A program made the translations under genes and the position numbers. Positions 44,881 to 53,573 of a stretch of 64,000 nt of DNA are shown here, one piece after another; position 1 is the first letter of the stretch, and each line of letters opens with the position of its first letter. The notes under the pieces are model-generated. The model was given only the letters and a program-made list of their open reading frames with translations, did no database searches and was not told where the DNA came from. Source of the stretch: Pontiella agarivorans (GTDB lineage: Bacteria; Verrucomicrobiota; Kiritimatiellia; Kiritimatiellales; Pontiellaceae); contig NZ_JARVCO010000012.1 of NCBI RefSeq assembly GCF_034531395.1, positions 930,001 to 994,000 of the forward strand, written 5' to 3'.

Positions 44881-45981
44881 ATGAAGAAAAAAGAGGCTAA
44901 GGTCGTTAAAGGTGCGCCCAGCGGTTTTATTATCAGTATAGCCATTCATGCAGCCGCTTTTGCCCTGGCCGGGATGCTGGTTGTTTTTAATGTGGTTAAG
45001 AAAGAGGAAAAAAAGTTTGTTCCTCCGAAACCGGTCGACCGACCGAAAATGAAGCTGAAGAAGCCGAAAGTGAAGGTGAAGAAGTCTTCGAAGCCGAGAT
45101 CAACCACGCGGATTGTCACGAAAGTTCAGAAGGCCAGTATGCCCGATATTCAGCTTCCTGAAATGTCCGGGATCGGCGGGGATATTGTGGGGGGCATCGG
45201 TGGTTTTGACATTATGCCGAATCTGGAAGAGGTCAGTGTTTTCGGGGGAGGTCAGTCGATCGGTAATGATTTTGAAGGTACATTTTACGATTTGAAACGC
45301 GACCGGCGCGGAGGCACTGCGCCGATGGAGAAAGAGCCTTATATGATGACCGTCAGGGAGCTGGCGCGCAACAATATGAAGGAATCCATTCTCAATAAAT
45401 ATTATCGGGCACCGAATAAGCTGTATACCACACATTTCATGATTCCGCCGATTACCTCACCGTTGGCGCCGGATGTGTACGGTTCACCGGAGACCGCCAG
45501 TTTTTTCTTTCTTGTGAAGTATGAAGGAAAACTGGTGTATAAGGACGATATTCGTTTCCGTTTCTGGGGTACGGGTGATGCATACTGCGTGGTGAATGTG
45601 GACGGAGAGAATGTGCTGATCAACGGCTGGGAAAACCGGCTGAAGGATTATCTGCGTCATTGGACGACACCGGATACGGCTCACTCAGATAAATATTATG
45701 TGGCCAATCAGCAGCTGAAAGTTGGCGAGTGGATTGATCTCAAGGCGGGGGAACCCCGGGATATGAAAGTGATTTTCGGGGAATATACCGGCGGTGAAAT
45801 GGGGATTTGTTTGCTGGTGGAAGTGGAGGGGGTTGAATATCCGCGTACGAGTCAGGGCGGACCGTTGCTGCCCGCCTTCAAAACTGAGGAGTTTTCCCGG
45901 AATCAGCTGGATGAGATCTATAAGTTGCTGCCGGAAGGTGAGTGTACGCTGACGAACGGTCCGGTTTTCCGGGATTTCTAG
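44881..45981 (+). CDS. TonB-like envelope protein of unknown function
   Basis: 366 residues. One N-terminal membrane helix (SGFIISIAIHAAAFALAGMLVVF) is followed by a Pro/Lys-rich periplasmic linker (PPKPVDRPKMKLKKPK...), the layout of TonB proteins. The Gly-rich segment and the C-terminal ~230 residues do not look like a TonB C-terminal domain; they may be a PA14-like or other beta domain (FFFLVKYEGKLVYKDDIRFRFWG). No exbB/exbD gene is adjacent. The next gene starts 10 bp later, so both form one unit. It may be a periplasm-spanning structural or sensor protein. Confidence 0.7.
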   Translation: MKKKEAKVVKGAPSGFIISIAIHAAAFALAGMLVVFNVVKKEEKKFVPPKPVDRPKMKLKKPKVKVKKSSKPRSTTRIVTKVQKASMPDIQLPEMSGIGGDIVGGIGGFDIMPNLEEVSVFGGGQSIGNDFEGTFYDLKRDRRGGTAPMEKEPYMMTVRELARNNMKESILNKYYRAPNKLYTTHFMIPPITSPLAPDVYGSPETASFFFLVKYEGKLVYKDDIRFRFWGTGDAYCVVNVDGENVLINGWENRLKDYLRHWTTPDTAHSDKYYVANQQLKVGEWIDLKAGEPRDMKVIFGEYTGGEMGICLLVEVEGVEYPRTSQGGPLLPAFKTEEFSRNQLDEIYKLLPEGECTLTNGPVFRDF

Positions 45982-45991
45982 GAGAATGGTT

Positions 45992-46711
45992 ATGAACAGA
46001 CTGATTTTAAGTTTTCTTGGAATGGCTCTGACTTCCCTGATGGCCCGGGCCGAAGTACACGTGTGGACGTTGAAACACGGAAAAACCGTGGAGGCGGAAT
46101 ATGTTGCCCTTGCTGCCGGGGAGGTAACGTTGAAGACCGTCCGGGGCAGGATCCGGAAGGTGCCTTTGGCCGGGCTGTGCAAAGAGGATCGCCGTTACAT
46201 AGAGCTTCTCAATCCGCCGCGCCTTGATCTGGAGCTGGGAAAAACCTCCGATCAACGGGTTTATCCGCCCACGTACAATGAGTCGGAACTGCCGCGTCAA
46301 ACGATATACACGTTTACTGCCAGGGTAAAACAGCTTTCCGGTCGACCCTATCATCGGCCGCTTACGCTGGAGTTTTTCAATATCGGCGAAGAAAATAACG
46401 GGGATAAGAATATTCTCTACAGTTATCAGAAGGAGTCGTTTACGCTGAATGGTAATGGGTCGGAGTTCACGGTATCTACTCAGGAAATCCCGGTGACAGC
46501 CTACGTGTCGTATGGTCAGCGCCGCGGCGAAAGCTATTCCGGTTATATGATGGTCGTCAAGGATGAGCGCGGCGAAATCATTGCTTCGAAAGCAACGCGG
46601 AACGAATGGCTGGAGATTGCTGACAAACTTTGCGATCTCCCTGTCGGTCGCACGTTCGATCCGGAAACCGGAGAACGGTGCTGGCCGACCCGTCCGTCAA
46701 AATTTTATTAA
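45992..46711 (+). CDS. Exported SHD1-like domain protein
   Basis: 239 residues with signal peptide. Residues ~22-70 (WTLKHGKTVEAEYVALAAGEVTLKTVRGRIRKVPLAGLCKEDRRYI) match the SLA1-homology-like (SHD1) domain common in planctomycete and verrucomicrobial envelope proteins. The rest is a beta-rich domain without a known family. AGGAG 7 bases upstream supports ATG 45992. Co-transcribed with the TonB-like gene and followed by a strong terminator. Confidence 0.75.
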   Translation: MNRLILSFLGMALTSLMARAEVHVWTLKHGKTVEAEYVALAAGEVTLKTVRGRIRKVPLAGLCKEDRRYIELLNPPRLDLELGKTSDQRVYPPTYNESELPRQTIYTFTARVKQLSGRPYHRPLTLEFFNIGEENNGDKNILYSYQKESFTLNGNGSEFTVSTQEIPVTAYVSYGQRRGESYSGYMMVVKDERGEIIASKATRNEWLEIADKLCDLPVGRTFDPETGERCWPTRPSKFY

Positions 46712-46729
46712 ACGGTTTTTGCAATCTGT

Positions 46730-46759
46730 AAAAGCGGCTCCATTCGGGCCGCTTTTTTT
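46730..46759 (+). terminator. Rho-independent terminator
   Basis: AAAAGCGGC (46730-46738) pairs with GCCGCTTTT (46748-46756), followed by more Ts. It ends the TonB-like/SHD1-like operon. Confidence 0.9.
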
Positions 46760-46917
46760 GTTTATACGCAATCTATATTGACCGGTAGGCCCACTTCACT
46801 CTTGCCGGAAGAAAGGAAATAAATAGGGTGCATTTATCTGAGCAGTCGGCTGCGGCAGGCCGTGAGGATTCTTTAAAACGCAATCTGACGGTTTCGATTA
46901 ACGGAACGGAGGAGATC

Positions 46918-47175
46918 ATGGAAAAGCGTCTCGGCTTTGTGGGGCTGATTATTGAAAACCGCGAAAAAAACGCGGCAGCGGTAAATACCCTTTTATCGGA
47001 ATACGGGGACATCATTCTCGCGCGTACCGGCGTGCCGTGTCCGGACCGCAACTGCTCCGCCATCACGCTGGTGATTGATGCCGATACGGATCAGCTCGGT
47101 TCACTTACGGGCAAACTCGGCCGGCTCTCCGGCGTCTCCGTTAAATCGATGCTCAGTAAAGCGCAGCAGGCTTGA
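46918..47175 (+). CDS. TM1266-type iron-only hydrogenase system regulator
   Basis: 85 residues with the ferredoxin-like ACT/NikR-type fold of the TM1266 family (RLGFVGLIIENREKNAAAVNTLL, ILARTGVPCPDRNCSAITLVID). Members are encoded with [FeFe]-hydrogenase maturation genes, as here, and are thought to be regulators. The start at 46918 follows GGAGG by 5 bases. It is the first gene of the aspA-hydF-hydG-hydE run. Confidence 0.85.
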   Translation: MEKRLGFVGLIIENREKNAAAVNTLLSEYGDIILARTGVPCPDRNCSAITLVIDADTDQLGSLTGKLGRLSGVSVKSMLSKAQQA

Positions 47176-47186
47176 TTGCGATCAAG
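47171..47186 (+). other. Small hairpin overlapping the regulator stop
   Basis: CTTGAT-TGCG-ATCAAG: a 6-bp stem with a 4-base loop spanning the stop codon of the TM1266-type gene, 38 bp before aspA. It could be a processing or attenuation element or an operator. Confidence 0.35.
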
Positions 47187-47223
47187 GAAACGGGAAGACA
47201 GAATCGATAGGTTCCGGTCAGCG

Positions 47224-48549
47224 ATGAGTACAAGAAAAGGGCATGATTTATTAGGAACGAAAGAAATCCCGGCGGATGCGCCGTGGGGGATCCATACCGC
47301 ACGCGCACTGGAAAATTTTCCAATGGCTGGGCCTGCCGTTCCGGTATCTCTGATCGCCGCGCTGGCGCTGGTCAAAAAAGCCTGTGCGCTGGCGAACAAA
47401 GATCTCGGCTGTTTATCTCCTGAAAAAGCGGATGCGGTCATTTATGCCTGTGAACAGATTATGGATCGTCCGGAATGTCCATTGCCTGCTTTACAGGGCG
47501 GGGCGGGAACGAGCACCAATATGTTCATCAATGAGGTGATTGCACACCAGGCAAACGTTCATCCTATTGAAGAGGTGAATCTGCATCAGTCGACAAATGA
47601 TGTGTATCCGACCGCCGTAAAAGTTGCGGCGATTTACGGACTGCGCGATCTCGCCGAAAAGATTGAAAAACTGCAGGGCGTTTTCCAACGGTTGGAAAAT
47701 AAATTTGCCCATATTCCAACCCTTGGAAAAACCGAGCTGATGGATGCGGTTCCGCTGACGCTCGGTGCGGAGTTCGGCGCTTTTGCCGAAGCGTTTGCAC
47801 GCGACCGCTGGCGTACGTTTAAGTGTGAGGAACGGCTGCGGGTAGTGAATCTCGGCGGGACTGCAGTCGGCACCGGTCTGACGGCACCGCGTGATTATAT
47901 TTTTCTGGTTACCGATAAACTGCGCGAAATTTCCGGACTCGGAATCAGCCGGGGTGAAAACCTGGTGGATCAGACGGCGAATGCGGATGCATTTGTTGAA
48001 GTTTCGGGGATTATGAAGGCCTGTGCAGCGAATCTGCTGAAAATCTGCGGCGATCTTCGGCTGTTGCATATGACCGGAAAAATCATACTTCCGGCGGTGC
48101 AGGCGGGATCGTCGATCATGCCGGGCAAAGTGAATCCGGTGATTCTCGAAAGCGTGATGCAGGTCGGCATCAAAGTGCAGGCGAATGATTTGATCATTAC
48201 GGAATGTGCATCGCGCGGGTCGCTGCAGATTAATGAATTTATGCCGTTGCTCGCGTCGGCCCTGCTGGAATCGATGGAGCTGCTGGGCGATGCCTGCACT
48301 ATGCTCTCGCAGCATGCGGAAGGGATCGAGGCCGACGAAGCGGCATGTGAGCGGCACTTTAATGCATCGGTCGAAATTGTGACCGCTTTTCTTCCAACCA
48401 TTGGATACGAAAAAGCGACGGAGCTGGTTGAGAAATTCAAGAAGACCGATCGGAGCGATTTTAAAAATTATCTAACGGAAGAACTGGGTGAAGAGGTCGT
48501 GGAAAAAACACTCTCGCCGCAGAATCTGATGGCACTGGGGCACCGATAA
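47224..48549 (+). CDS. aspA: Aspartate ammonia-lyase
   Basis: 441 residues of the fumarase/aspartase superfamily. Signature SSIMPGKVNPVILESV, plus GGAGTSTNMFINEV, HQSTNDVYPTA and TELMDAVPLTLG. It splits aspartate to fumarate and ammonia. An aspA gene inside hyd maturation clusters recurs in anaerobes, as I recall; why is not settled. Its stop overlaps the hydF start by one base. It carries two exact palindrome copies 31 bp apart plus near-copies at 47318 and 48392. The exact copies replace superfamily sequence without changing its length. Confidence 0.92.
   Translation: MSTRKGHDLLGTKEIPADAPWGIHTARALENFPMAGPAVPVSLIAALALVKKACALANKDLGCLSPEKADAVIYACEQIMDRPECPLPALQGGAGTSTNMFINEVIAHQANVHPIEEVNLHQSTNDVYPTAVKVAAIYGLRDLAEKIEKLQGVFQRLENKFAHIPTLGKTELMDAVPLTLGAEFGAFAEAFARDRWRTFKCEERLRVVNLGGTAVGTGLTAPRDYIFLVTDKLREISGLGISRGENLVDQTANADAFVEVSGIMKACAANLLKICGDLRLLHMTGKIILPAVQAGSSIMPGKVNPVILESVMQVGIKVQANDLIITECASRGSLQINEFMPLLASALLESMELLGDACTMLSQHAEGIEADEAACERHFNASVEIVTAFLPTIGYEKATELVEKFKKTDRSDFKNYLTEELGEEVVEKTLSPQNLMALGHR
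47683..47697. repeat. TTCCA-N5-TGGAA palindrome, copy 16
   Basis: Exact copy, centre ACGGT, in aspA, FQxLE frame (FQRLEN). Confidence 0.8.
47714..47728. repeat. TTCCA-N5-TGGAA palindrome, copy 17
   Basis: Exact copy, centre ACCCT, in aspA, in the I-P-T-L-G-K frame, 31 bp from copy 16. Confidence 0.8.
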
Positions 48550-49766
48550 TGCAGAAAACACCTAAAAGTTTAAGGTTGCACATCGCGTTGTTCGGACGAA
48601 CGAACGTGGGCAAATCATCGTTCCTGAATCTGATTGCGGGGCAGGATGTTTCGATTGTTTCGGAGCAGGCGGGTACGACGACGGATGTGGTGGAAAAGCC
48701 GATGGAGCTGCTGCCGATCGGTCCGGTGGTTTTTCTGGATACGGCGGGGATTGATGATGCGACGGCGCTTGGGGAAAAACGGATTGACCGAACCGGGCGG
48801 GTGTTTGACCGGGCGGATGTGATTCTGCTGCTGCACGAAGGGTCCGAAATTACCGCATTTGAAACGTCCGTCATTAAGAAGGCGGAGGAAAAAGAAATCC
48901 CGGTTGTCCATATCGCAAATAAGGTGGACCTGTTTCCTGTTGGGGCGACTTGCATGTCGCCCGTACAGTGTAATTCATGCGATTTCAGTTCCCGCGATTC
49001 TGTTTTGGCGGCGTTGAAAGCGGAACTGATCAATGTCTGCCCCGATGAATTTCTGACGCCGCCGCCGCTGATCGGTGATCTGGTGAAACCGGGCGGGCTG
49101 GCGATGCTGATTGTTCCGATTGATCTGCAGGCACCGAAGGGGCGGCTGATCCTGCCGCAGGTTTCGACGATCCGCGATGCGCTGGATCATGATGCGGCGA
49201 CGCTGGTCTGCAAAGAGCGGGAATATGCGCATATGCTTTCGATGCTGAACCGGAAACCGGATGTGGCGATCTGCGATTCGCAGATGGTGCTGAAAATGGT
49301 GGCGGATACGCCGCCGGAAATTCCGTGCACGACGTTTTCAATTCTGTTTGCGCGGCTGAAGGGCGATCTTCGAAAATTTGCGATGGGCGCGGCGGCGATT
49401 GACCGGTTGGAACCGGGCGATAAGGTGCTGATTGCGGAGTCGTGTTCGCATCATGCGCTGGAGGATGATATCGGGCGGGTGAAGATTCCGCGGTGGCTGC
49501 GTCAGTATGTGGGCATCGACCTGGAGGTTGATGTGTATGCCGGGCACGATTTTCCCGATAACCTGTCGGAATATAAACTGGCGGTGCAGTGCGGCGGATG
49601 CATGCAGAATCGCCGAGAGGTTTTGAGTCGCATTGAAAAGTGCGAGGCGGCCGGAGTGCCGATTACAAATTACGGCCTGTGTATTGCGCAGACGCAGGGC
49701 GTTTTGAGACGCGTGCTGTCCCCGTTTCCGGCGGCGTTGGCGGCTTATGATGAGGTGACGAAATGA
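48549..49766 (+). CDS. hydF: [FeFe]-hydrogenase maturation GTPase HydF
   Basis: 405 residues. N-terminal GTPase with GRTNVGKSSF (P-loop), DTAGIDD and NKVD; C-terminal cluster-binding part with C299-S-H301 and C348-GG-C351, a CxHx46CxxC spacing within the family range. HydF is the scaffold on which the diiron subcluster made by HydE and HydG is assembled before transfer to the hydrogenase. It overlaps aspA by 1 base and hydG by 4 bases (ATGA), so translation is coupled. Confidence 0.95.
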   Translation: MQKTPKSLRLHIALFGRTNVGKSSFLNLIAGQDVSIVSEQAGTTTDVVEKPMELLPIGPVVFLDTAGIDDATALGEKRIDRTGRVFDRADVILLLHEGSEITAFETSVIKKAEEKEIPVVHIANKVDLFPVGATCMSPVQCNSCDFSSRDSVLAALKAELINVCPDEFLTPPPLIGDLVKPGGLAMLIVPIDLQAPKGRLILPQVSTIRDALDHDAATLVCKEREYAHMLSMLNRKPDVAICDSQMVLKMVADTPPEIPCTTFSILFARLKGDLRKFAMGAAAIDRLEPGDKVLIAESCSHHALEDDIGRVKIPRWLRQYVGIDLEVDVYAGHDFPDNLSEYKLAVQCGGCMQNRREVLSRIEKCEAAGVPITNYGLCIAQTQGVLRRVLSPFPAALAAYDEVTK

Positions 49767-51187
49767 GTGGATTACCGAAGATTGATACCGAAGGGCTGAA
49801 GAGCTTTATCCCCGATGACGAGATTTTCCAATGGTTGGAAAAAACAAAGCATCCGGATGCGGAACGGGTTCGGGAAATTATCCGGAAATCGTTGGATAAA
49901 AACCGGCTGGATCCGGAGGAGATGGCAACGCTGATCAATGCGGATTCTCCGGAGCTGGTGGAGGAGATTTTCGAGGGGGCGCGTGAGCTGAAGCGCCGGA
50001 TTTACGGCAATCGTATTGTACTTTTCGCTCCTCTGTATGTGGGGAACGAATGTGTGAACCGTTGTGCCTATTGCGGTTTCCGGGCGGACAATACCGAGGT
50101 GCACCGGAAAACGCTTCTGAGCGAGGAGCTGGTGGCGGAGGTCGAGGCGCTGGAGGATCTCGGTCATAAACGTCTGATTATGGTTTACGGTGAACACCCG
50201 AAATATGATGCGCAGTATATTCACGATACGGTGAAGGAAGTCTATGCGGTAAAAAAAGGCCCCGGCGAAATCCGGCGGGTGAATATTAATGCGGCGCCGC
50301 TGGATGTGGACGGATTTAAAACGGTGAAATCCGCCGGCATCGGGACCTATCAGATTTTTCAGGAAACGTATCATCGTGAAACCTATAAGCAGGTTCATAA
50401 GGGTGGACCGAAATCGGATTTTCTCTGGCGGCTGCACGGTCTGGACCGGGCAATGGAGGCGGGCATTGATGATCTGGGGATCGGTGCGCTGCTGGGACTG
50501 TATGACTGGCGGTTTGAAACGATGGCCTTGCTGTATCATACCATTCATCTCGAAAAAAAATTTAATGTCGGTCCGCATACGATTTCATTTCCGCGGCTGG
50601 AGCCGGCGATCGGGACGGATATTGAGGCGCTGACAAAAAAACATGCGGTGTCGGATTTTGATTTTAAACGGCTGGTGGCGATTCTGCGACTGGCAGTGCC
50701 GTACACGGGGCTGATTCTGACGTGCCGCGAATCGACGGAACTGCGCAATGAAATGCTGGGATTTGGCGTGAGCCAGATCGACGGCGGCTCAAGCATCGGC
50801 GTGGGGTCGTATTCCCAGAAGGATCCGGAGGCGTTTAAGAAGAGCCAGTTCCTGCTGGGCGACAATCGCAGCCTGGATGAAATCATCCGCGAACTGTGCG
50901 AAGCCGGATTTGTTCCTTCGTTCTGCACGGGGTGCTACCGCAAGGGGCGCACCGGAGAGCATTTTATGGAATTTGCTATTCCCGGATTTGTGAAGCGTTT
51001 CTGCACGCCGAACGCGGTGCTTACGTTTCTGGAGTATCTGAACGACTATGCGTCGGGTGAAACCCTCGCCGCGGGGCTGAAGCAGATTGACCGGGAACTG
51101 GAAGCCATGCCGGAGAGCAAGGCGAAGGACGAGTTGCTAAACCGTATGCAGCAGGTGCGTGAAGGTGCGCGGGACCTCTATTTTTAA
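49763..51187 (+). CDS. hydG: [FeFe]-hydrogenase maturase HydG (radical SAM tyrosine lyase)
   Basis: 474 residues. The radical-SAM cluster is C97-x3-C101-x2-C104 (CVNRCAYCGF). A second cluster site is C388-x2-C391-x22-C414, the exact spacing that distinguishes HydG from ThiH. HydG cleaves tyrosine to give the CO and CN ligands of the H-cluster. It starts within the end of hydF. The N-terminal region contains one exact palindrome copy (FQWLEK). Confidence 0.95.
   Translation: MSGLPKIDTEGLKSFIPDDEIFQWLEKTKHPDAERVREIIRKSLDKNRLDPEEMATLINADSPELVEEIFEGARELKRRIYGNRIVLFAPLYVGNECVNRCAYCGFRADNTEVHRKTLLSEELVAEVEALEDLGHKRLIMVYGEHPKYDAQYIHDTVKEVYAVKKGPGEIRRVNINAAPLDVDGFKTVKSAGIGTYQIFQETYHRETYKQVHKGGPKSDFLWRLHGLDRAMEAGIDDLGIGALLGLYDWRFETMALLYHTIHLEKKFNVGPHTISFPRLEPAIGTDIEALTKKHAVSDFDFKRLVAILRLAVPYTGLILTCRESTELRNEMLGFGVSQIDGGSSIGVGSYSQKDPEAFKKSQFLLGDNRSLDEIIRELCEAGFVPSFCTGCYRKGRTGEHFMEFAIPGFVKRFCTPNAVLTFLEYLNDYASGETLAAGLKQIDRELEAMPESKAKDELLNRMQQVREGARDLYF
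49826..49840. repeat. TTCCA-N5-TGGAA palindrome, copy 18
   Basis: Exact copy, centre ATGGT, in hydG, FQxLE frame (FQWLEK). Confidence 0.8.
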
Positions 51188-51197
51188 CGGAATGATG

Positions 51198-52289
51198 ATG
51201 GAAGAGATTTTGGAAAAAGCCCGGAAGACCGGCGATCTGTCCCGTGCGGAGATCACGGCGTTGTTATCGGTGTCGGATCAGAAGCATATGCAGATGCTGT
51301 TTGATACGGCTTATGCGGTAAAGGCGGAAGAGGTGGGCCGGGTCGCTTATTTCCGGGGATTGATCGAGTGCAGTAATATCTGCATCAAGGATTGCTTCTA
51401 TTGCGGGATTCGCCGCAGTAATCAGAATGTCGAACGGTTTCTGATGGATGAAGAGGAGATCTTTAAAGAGGCGATGTGGGCGTATGAGGCGGAATACGGC
51501 TCCTGCGTGATTCAGTCGGGCGAGCGGCAGGACGAGGAATACATTGCCATGATTGAGCGGGTGGTGAAACGGATTGCGGAGGCGACCGGCGGTTCCTTGG
51601 GCATTACGCTTTCGCTGGGTGAGCAGACGGAGGAGGTGTACAAACGCTGGAAAGAGGCGGGTGCTCATCGTTATCTGCTGCGGATTGAAACTACGAATCC
51701 GGAGCTTTATGCAAAAATACATCCGGAGGATCATTCGATGGACGTGCGTAAGGAGTGTCTGAAAGCACTGCGCCGTACCGGATATCAGGTAGGCACCGGG
51801 GTGATGATGGGTATGCCGGGTCAGACCATGGAGGATCTGGCTGATGACATCCTTTTTCTGAAAGAAATCGATATTGATATGATCGGCATGGGGCCGTATA
51901 TCCCGCATTCCGATACGCCGATGGGAAAAGAAATTCCGGCTTATACCGACGAAGAAAAAAAGGTGGCGCTGCAGCTGGGGCTGAAAATGATTGCTGTGAC
52001 GCGGCTGGTTCTGCGCGATGTGAATATTGCGGCTGCCACAGCGCTTCAGGCATTGGAGTACACCGGTCGCGAACAGGGGCTGAAATGCGGGGCGAATGTG
52101 ATTATGCCGAATCTGACGGAAACGGAATTCCGGCCGAAATATCAGCTTTACGATAACAAGCCTTGTACCGATGAAAATTCATCGATGTGCCGGGGATGCC
52201 TCAGTGGGCGAATTAAAGGCATCGGGGAGACCATCGGGTTTAACGAGCGAGGGGATTCTCTCCACTATCGCAAGCGCACGGTACAGTAA
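51198..52289 (+). CDS. hydE: [FeFe]-hydrogenase maturase HydE (radical SAM)
   Basis: 363 residues. The radical-SAM motif is C62-x3-C66-x2-C69 (CIKDCFYC), with RGLIECSN before it, GERQDEEY after it, and GTGVMMGMPGQTMEDLADD. HydE acts with HydG on the bridging dithiolate ligand. Three in-frame ATGs stand in a row at 51192, 51195 and 51198; the last has CGGA at proper spacing and is chosen. The gene starts 10 bp after hydG. No hydrogenase structural gene follows; rmuC does. Confidence 0.93.
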   Translation: MEEILEKARKTGDLSRAEITALLSVSDQKHMQMLFDTAYAVKAEEVGRVAYFRGLIECSNICIKDCFYCGIRRSNQNVERFLMDEEEIFKEAMWAYEAEYGSCVIQSGERQDEEYIAMIERVVKRIAEATGGSLGITLSLGEQTEEVYKRWKEAGAHRYLLRIETTNPELYAKIHPEDHSMDVRKECLKALRRTGYQVGTGVMMGMPGQTMEDLADDILFLKEIDIDMIGMGPYIPHSDTPMGKEIPAYTDEEKKVALQLGLKMIAVTRLVLRDVNIAAATALQALEYTGREQGLKCGANVIMPNLTETEFRPKYQLYDNKPCTDENSSMCRGCLSGRIKGIGETIGFNERGDSLHYRKRTVQ

Positions 52290-52352
52290 CCTTTCGTTCA
52301 TCCGAATGAACCGGCATATGCCGCATTCCGGTGGGCGGATGTTTTCAACGCT

Positions 52353-52367
52353 TTCCACGCATTGGAA
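52353..52367. repeat. TTCCA-N5-TGGAA palindrome, copy 19 (intergenic)
   Basis: Exact copy, centre CGCAT, between hydE and rmuC, 37 bp before the rmuC start. Confidence 0.8.
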
Positions 52368-52403
52368 GTTTTTGCATAGTGCTCCGGTCTTTGGAGGGTT
52401 TTG

Positions 52404-53573
52404 ATGATTACAACGGTTTTATTGATTCTGGTTCTGGTCGTTCTCGGAACAGTGCTGATGCTGCAGCTCACCGGAATGACAAAGGTGAATACACGTCTTG
52501 ATGAGTTTGCCCGGCAGATCGGTGTTCAGAATGATCAGGGGGCGGAGCGGATTGAGAAGCTGGAGTATATTTTCCGGGGTCTGGAAAAGGAACTCCGTGA
52601 AGATGTTGAATCGGTTCGTGTGCGGGTGGATGAATCGCTGGAAAAAAACAGCCGCCAGTTTGGTGAGCGGGTCAGGCAGCTGATCGAAACCAATGAAAAG
52701 CGACTGGGCGAAATTTCGGGTAAAGTGGAGGAGCGGCTCGATAAGGGCTTCGAGAAAACGAGCAAAGTTTTTGAGGATGTGCTGAAACGTCTGGTGGAGA
52801 TTGATAAGGCGCAGGAGAAAATTGCGGAGCTTTCGGGGAATGTGGTTTCGCTGCAGGAAGTGCTTTCCGATAAACGGTCACGCGGTGCATTCGGCGAGGT
52901 GCAGCTGAATGCACTGATTGCCAATATTATGCCGGAAAACAGTTTTTCGCTGCAGCATACGTTCAGTAACGGGGTGCGTGCCGACTGTGTGCTGTTTCTG
53001 CCGGAACCGACCGGGACGATCTGCATCGATTCCAAGTTCCCGCTGGAGAGTTATCAGAAAATGGTGGATTTCAATCTGGGTGATGCGGATCGGAAGGCGG
53101 CGGAGCAGCAGTTCCGTCAGGATATCAGAAAACACATCAAAGACATTTCCTCGAAATATATCATTCCCGGGGAGACGTCAGACGGTGCGATGATGTTTAT
53201 TCCGGCCGAGGCGATTTTTGCCGAAATTCATGCCCGTTATCCGGACCTCGTGGAAGAGGCGCAGCGGGCACGGGTCTGGCTGACATCGCCGACGACCATG
53301 ATGGCGGTGCTGACGACTTCGCGTGCCGTGCTGAAAGACGCCGCCACCCGCAAACAGGTGCATATTATCCAGGAACACCTTGTGGCGCTTTCGAAGGATT
53401 TTGAGCGGTTCCAAAATCGTATGGATAAGCTGGCGACACATATCGATCAGGCCAACAAGGATGTGGGGCTGGTGCAGACGTCGGCGAAAAAAATCAGCAG
53501 CCGGTTTACCAAGATTGAAAAGGTGGAACTGGAAGGCGAAGATTTCCAGACATTGGAAAACCCGGAGATCTAG
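52404..53573 (+). CDS. rmuC: DNA recombination protein RmuC homologue
   Basis: 389 residues. An N-terminal membrane helix (ITTVLLILVLVVLGTVLML) and a long coiled coil precede the RmuC nuclease-like domain (SRGAFGEVQLNALI, RADCVLFLP, CIDSKFPLESY, IPAEAIFAEI). RmuC limits recombination at inverted repeats and is related to PD-(D/E)XK-type nucleases. GGAGG 6 bases upstream fixes the start. The C-terminus ends with a palindrome copy (FQTLEN), and a one-mismatch copy lies near the N-terminus (FRGLEK at 52572). Its stop overlaps the convergent zinc-ribbon gene. Confidence 0.92.
   Translation: MITTVLLILVLVVLGTVLMLQLTGMTKVNTRLDEFARQIGVQNDQGAERIEKLEYIFRGLEKELREDVESVRVRVDESLEKNSRQFGERVRQLIETNEKRLGEISGKVEERLDKGFEKTSKVFEDVLKRLVEIDKAQEKIAELSGNVVSLQEVLSDKRSRGAFGEVQLNALIANIMPENSFSLQHTFSNGVRADCVLFLPEPTGTICIDSKFPLESYQKMVDFNLGDADRKAAEQQFRQDIRKHIKDISSKYIIPGETSDGAMMFIPAEAIFAEIHARYPDLVEEAQRARVWLTSPTTMMAVLTTSRAVLKDAATRKQVHIIQEHLVALSKDFERFQNRMDKLATHIDQANKDVGLVQTSAKKISSRFTKIEKVELEGEDFQTLENPEI
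53544..53558. repeat. TTCCA-N5-TGGAA palindrome, copy 20
   Basis: Exact copy, centre GACAT, at the 3' end of rmuC, FQxLE frame. Confidence 0.8.
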
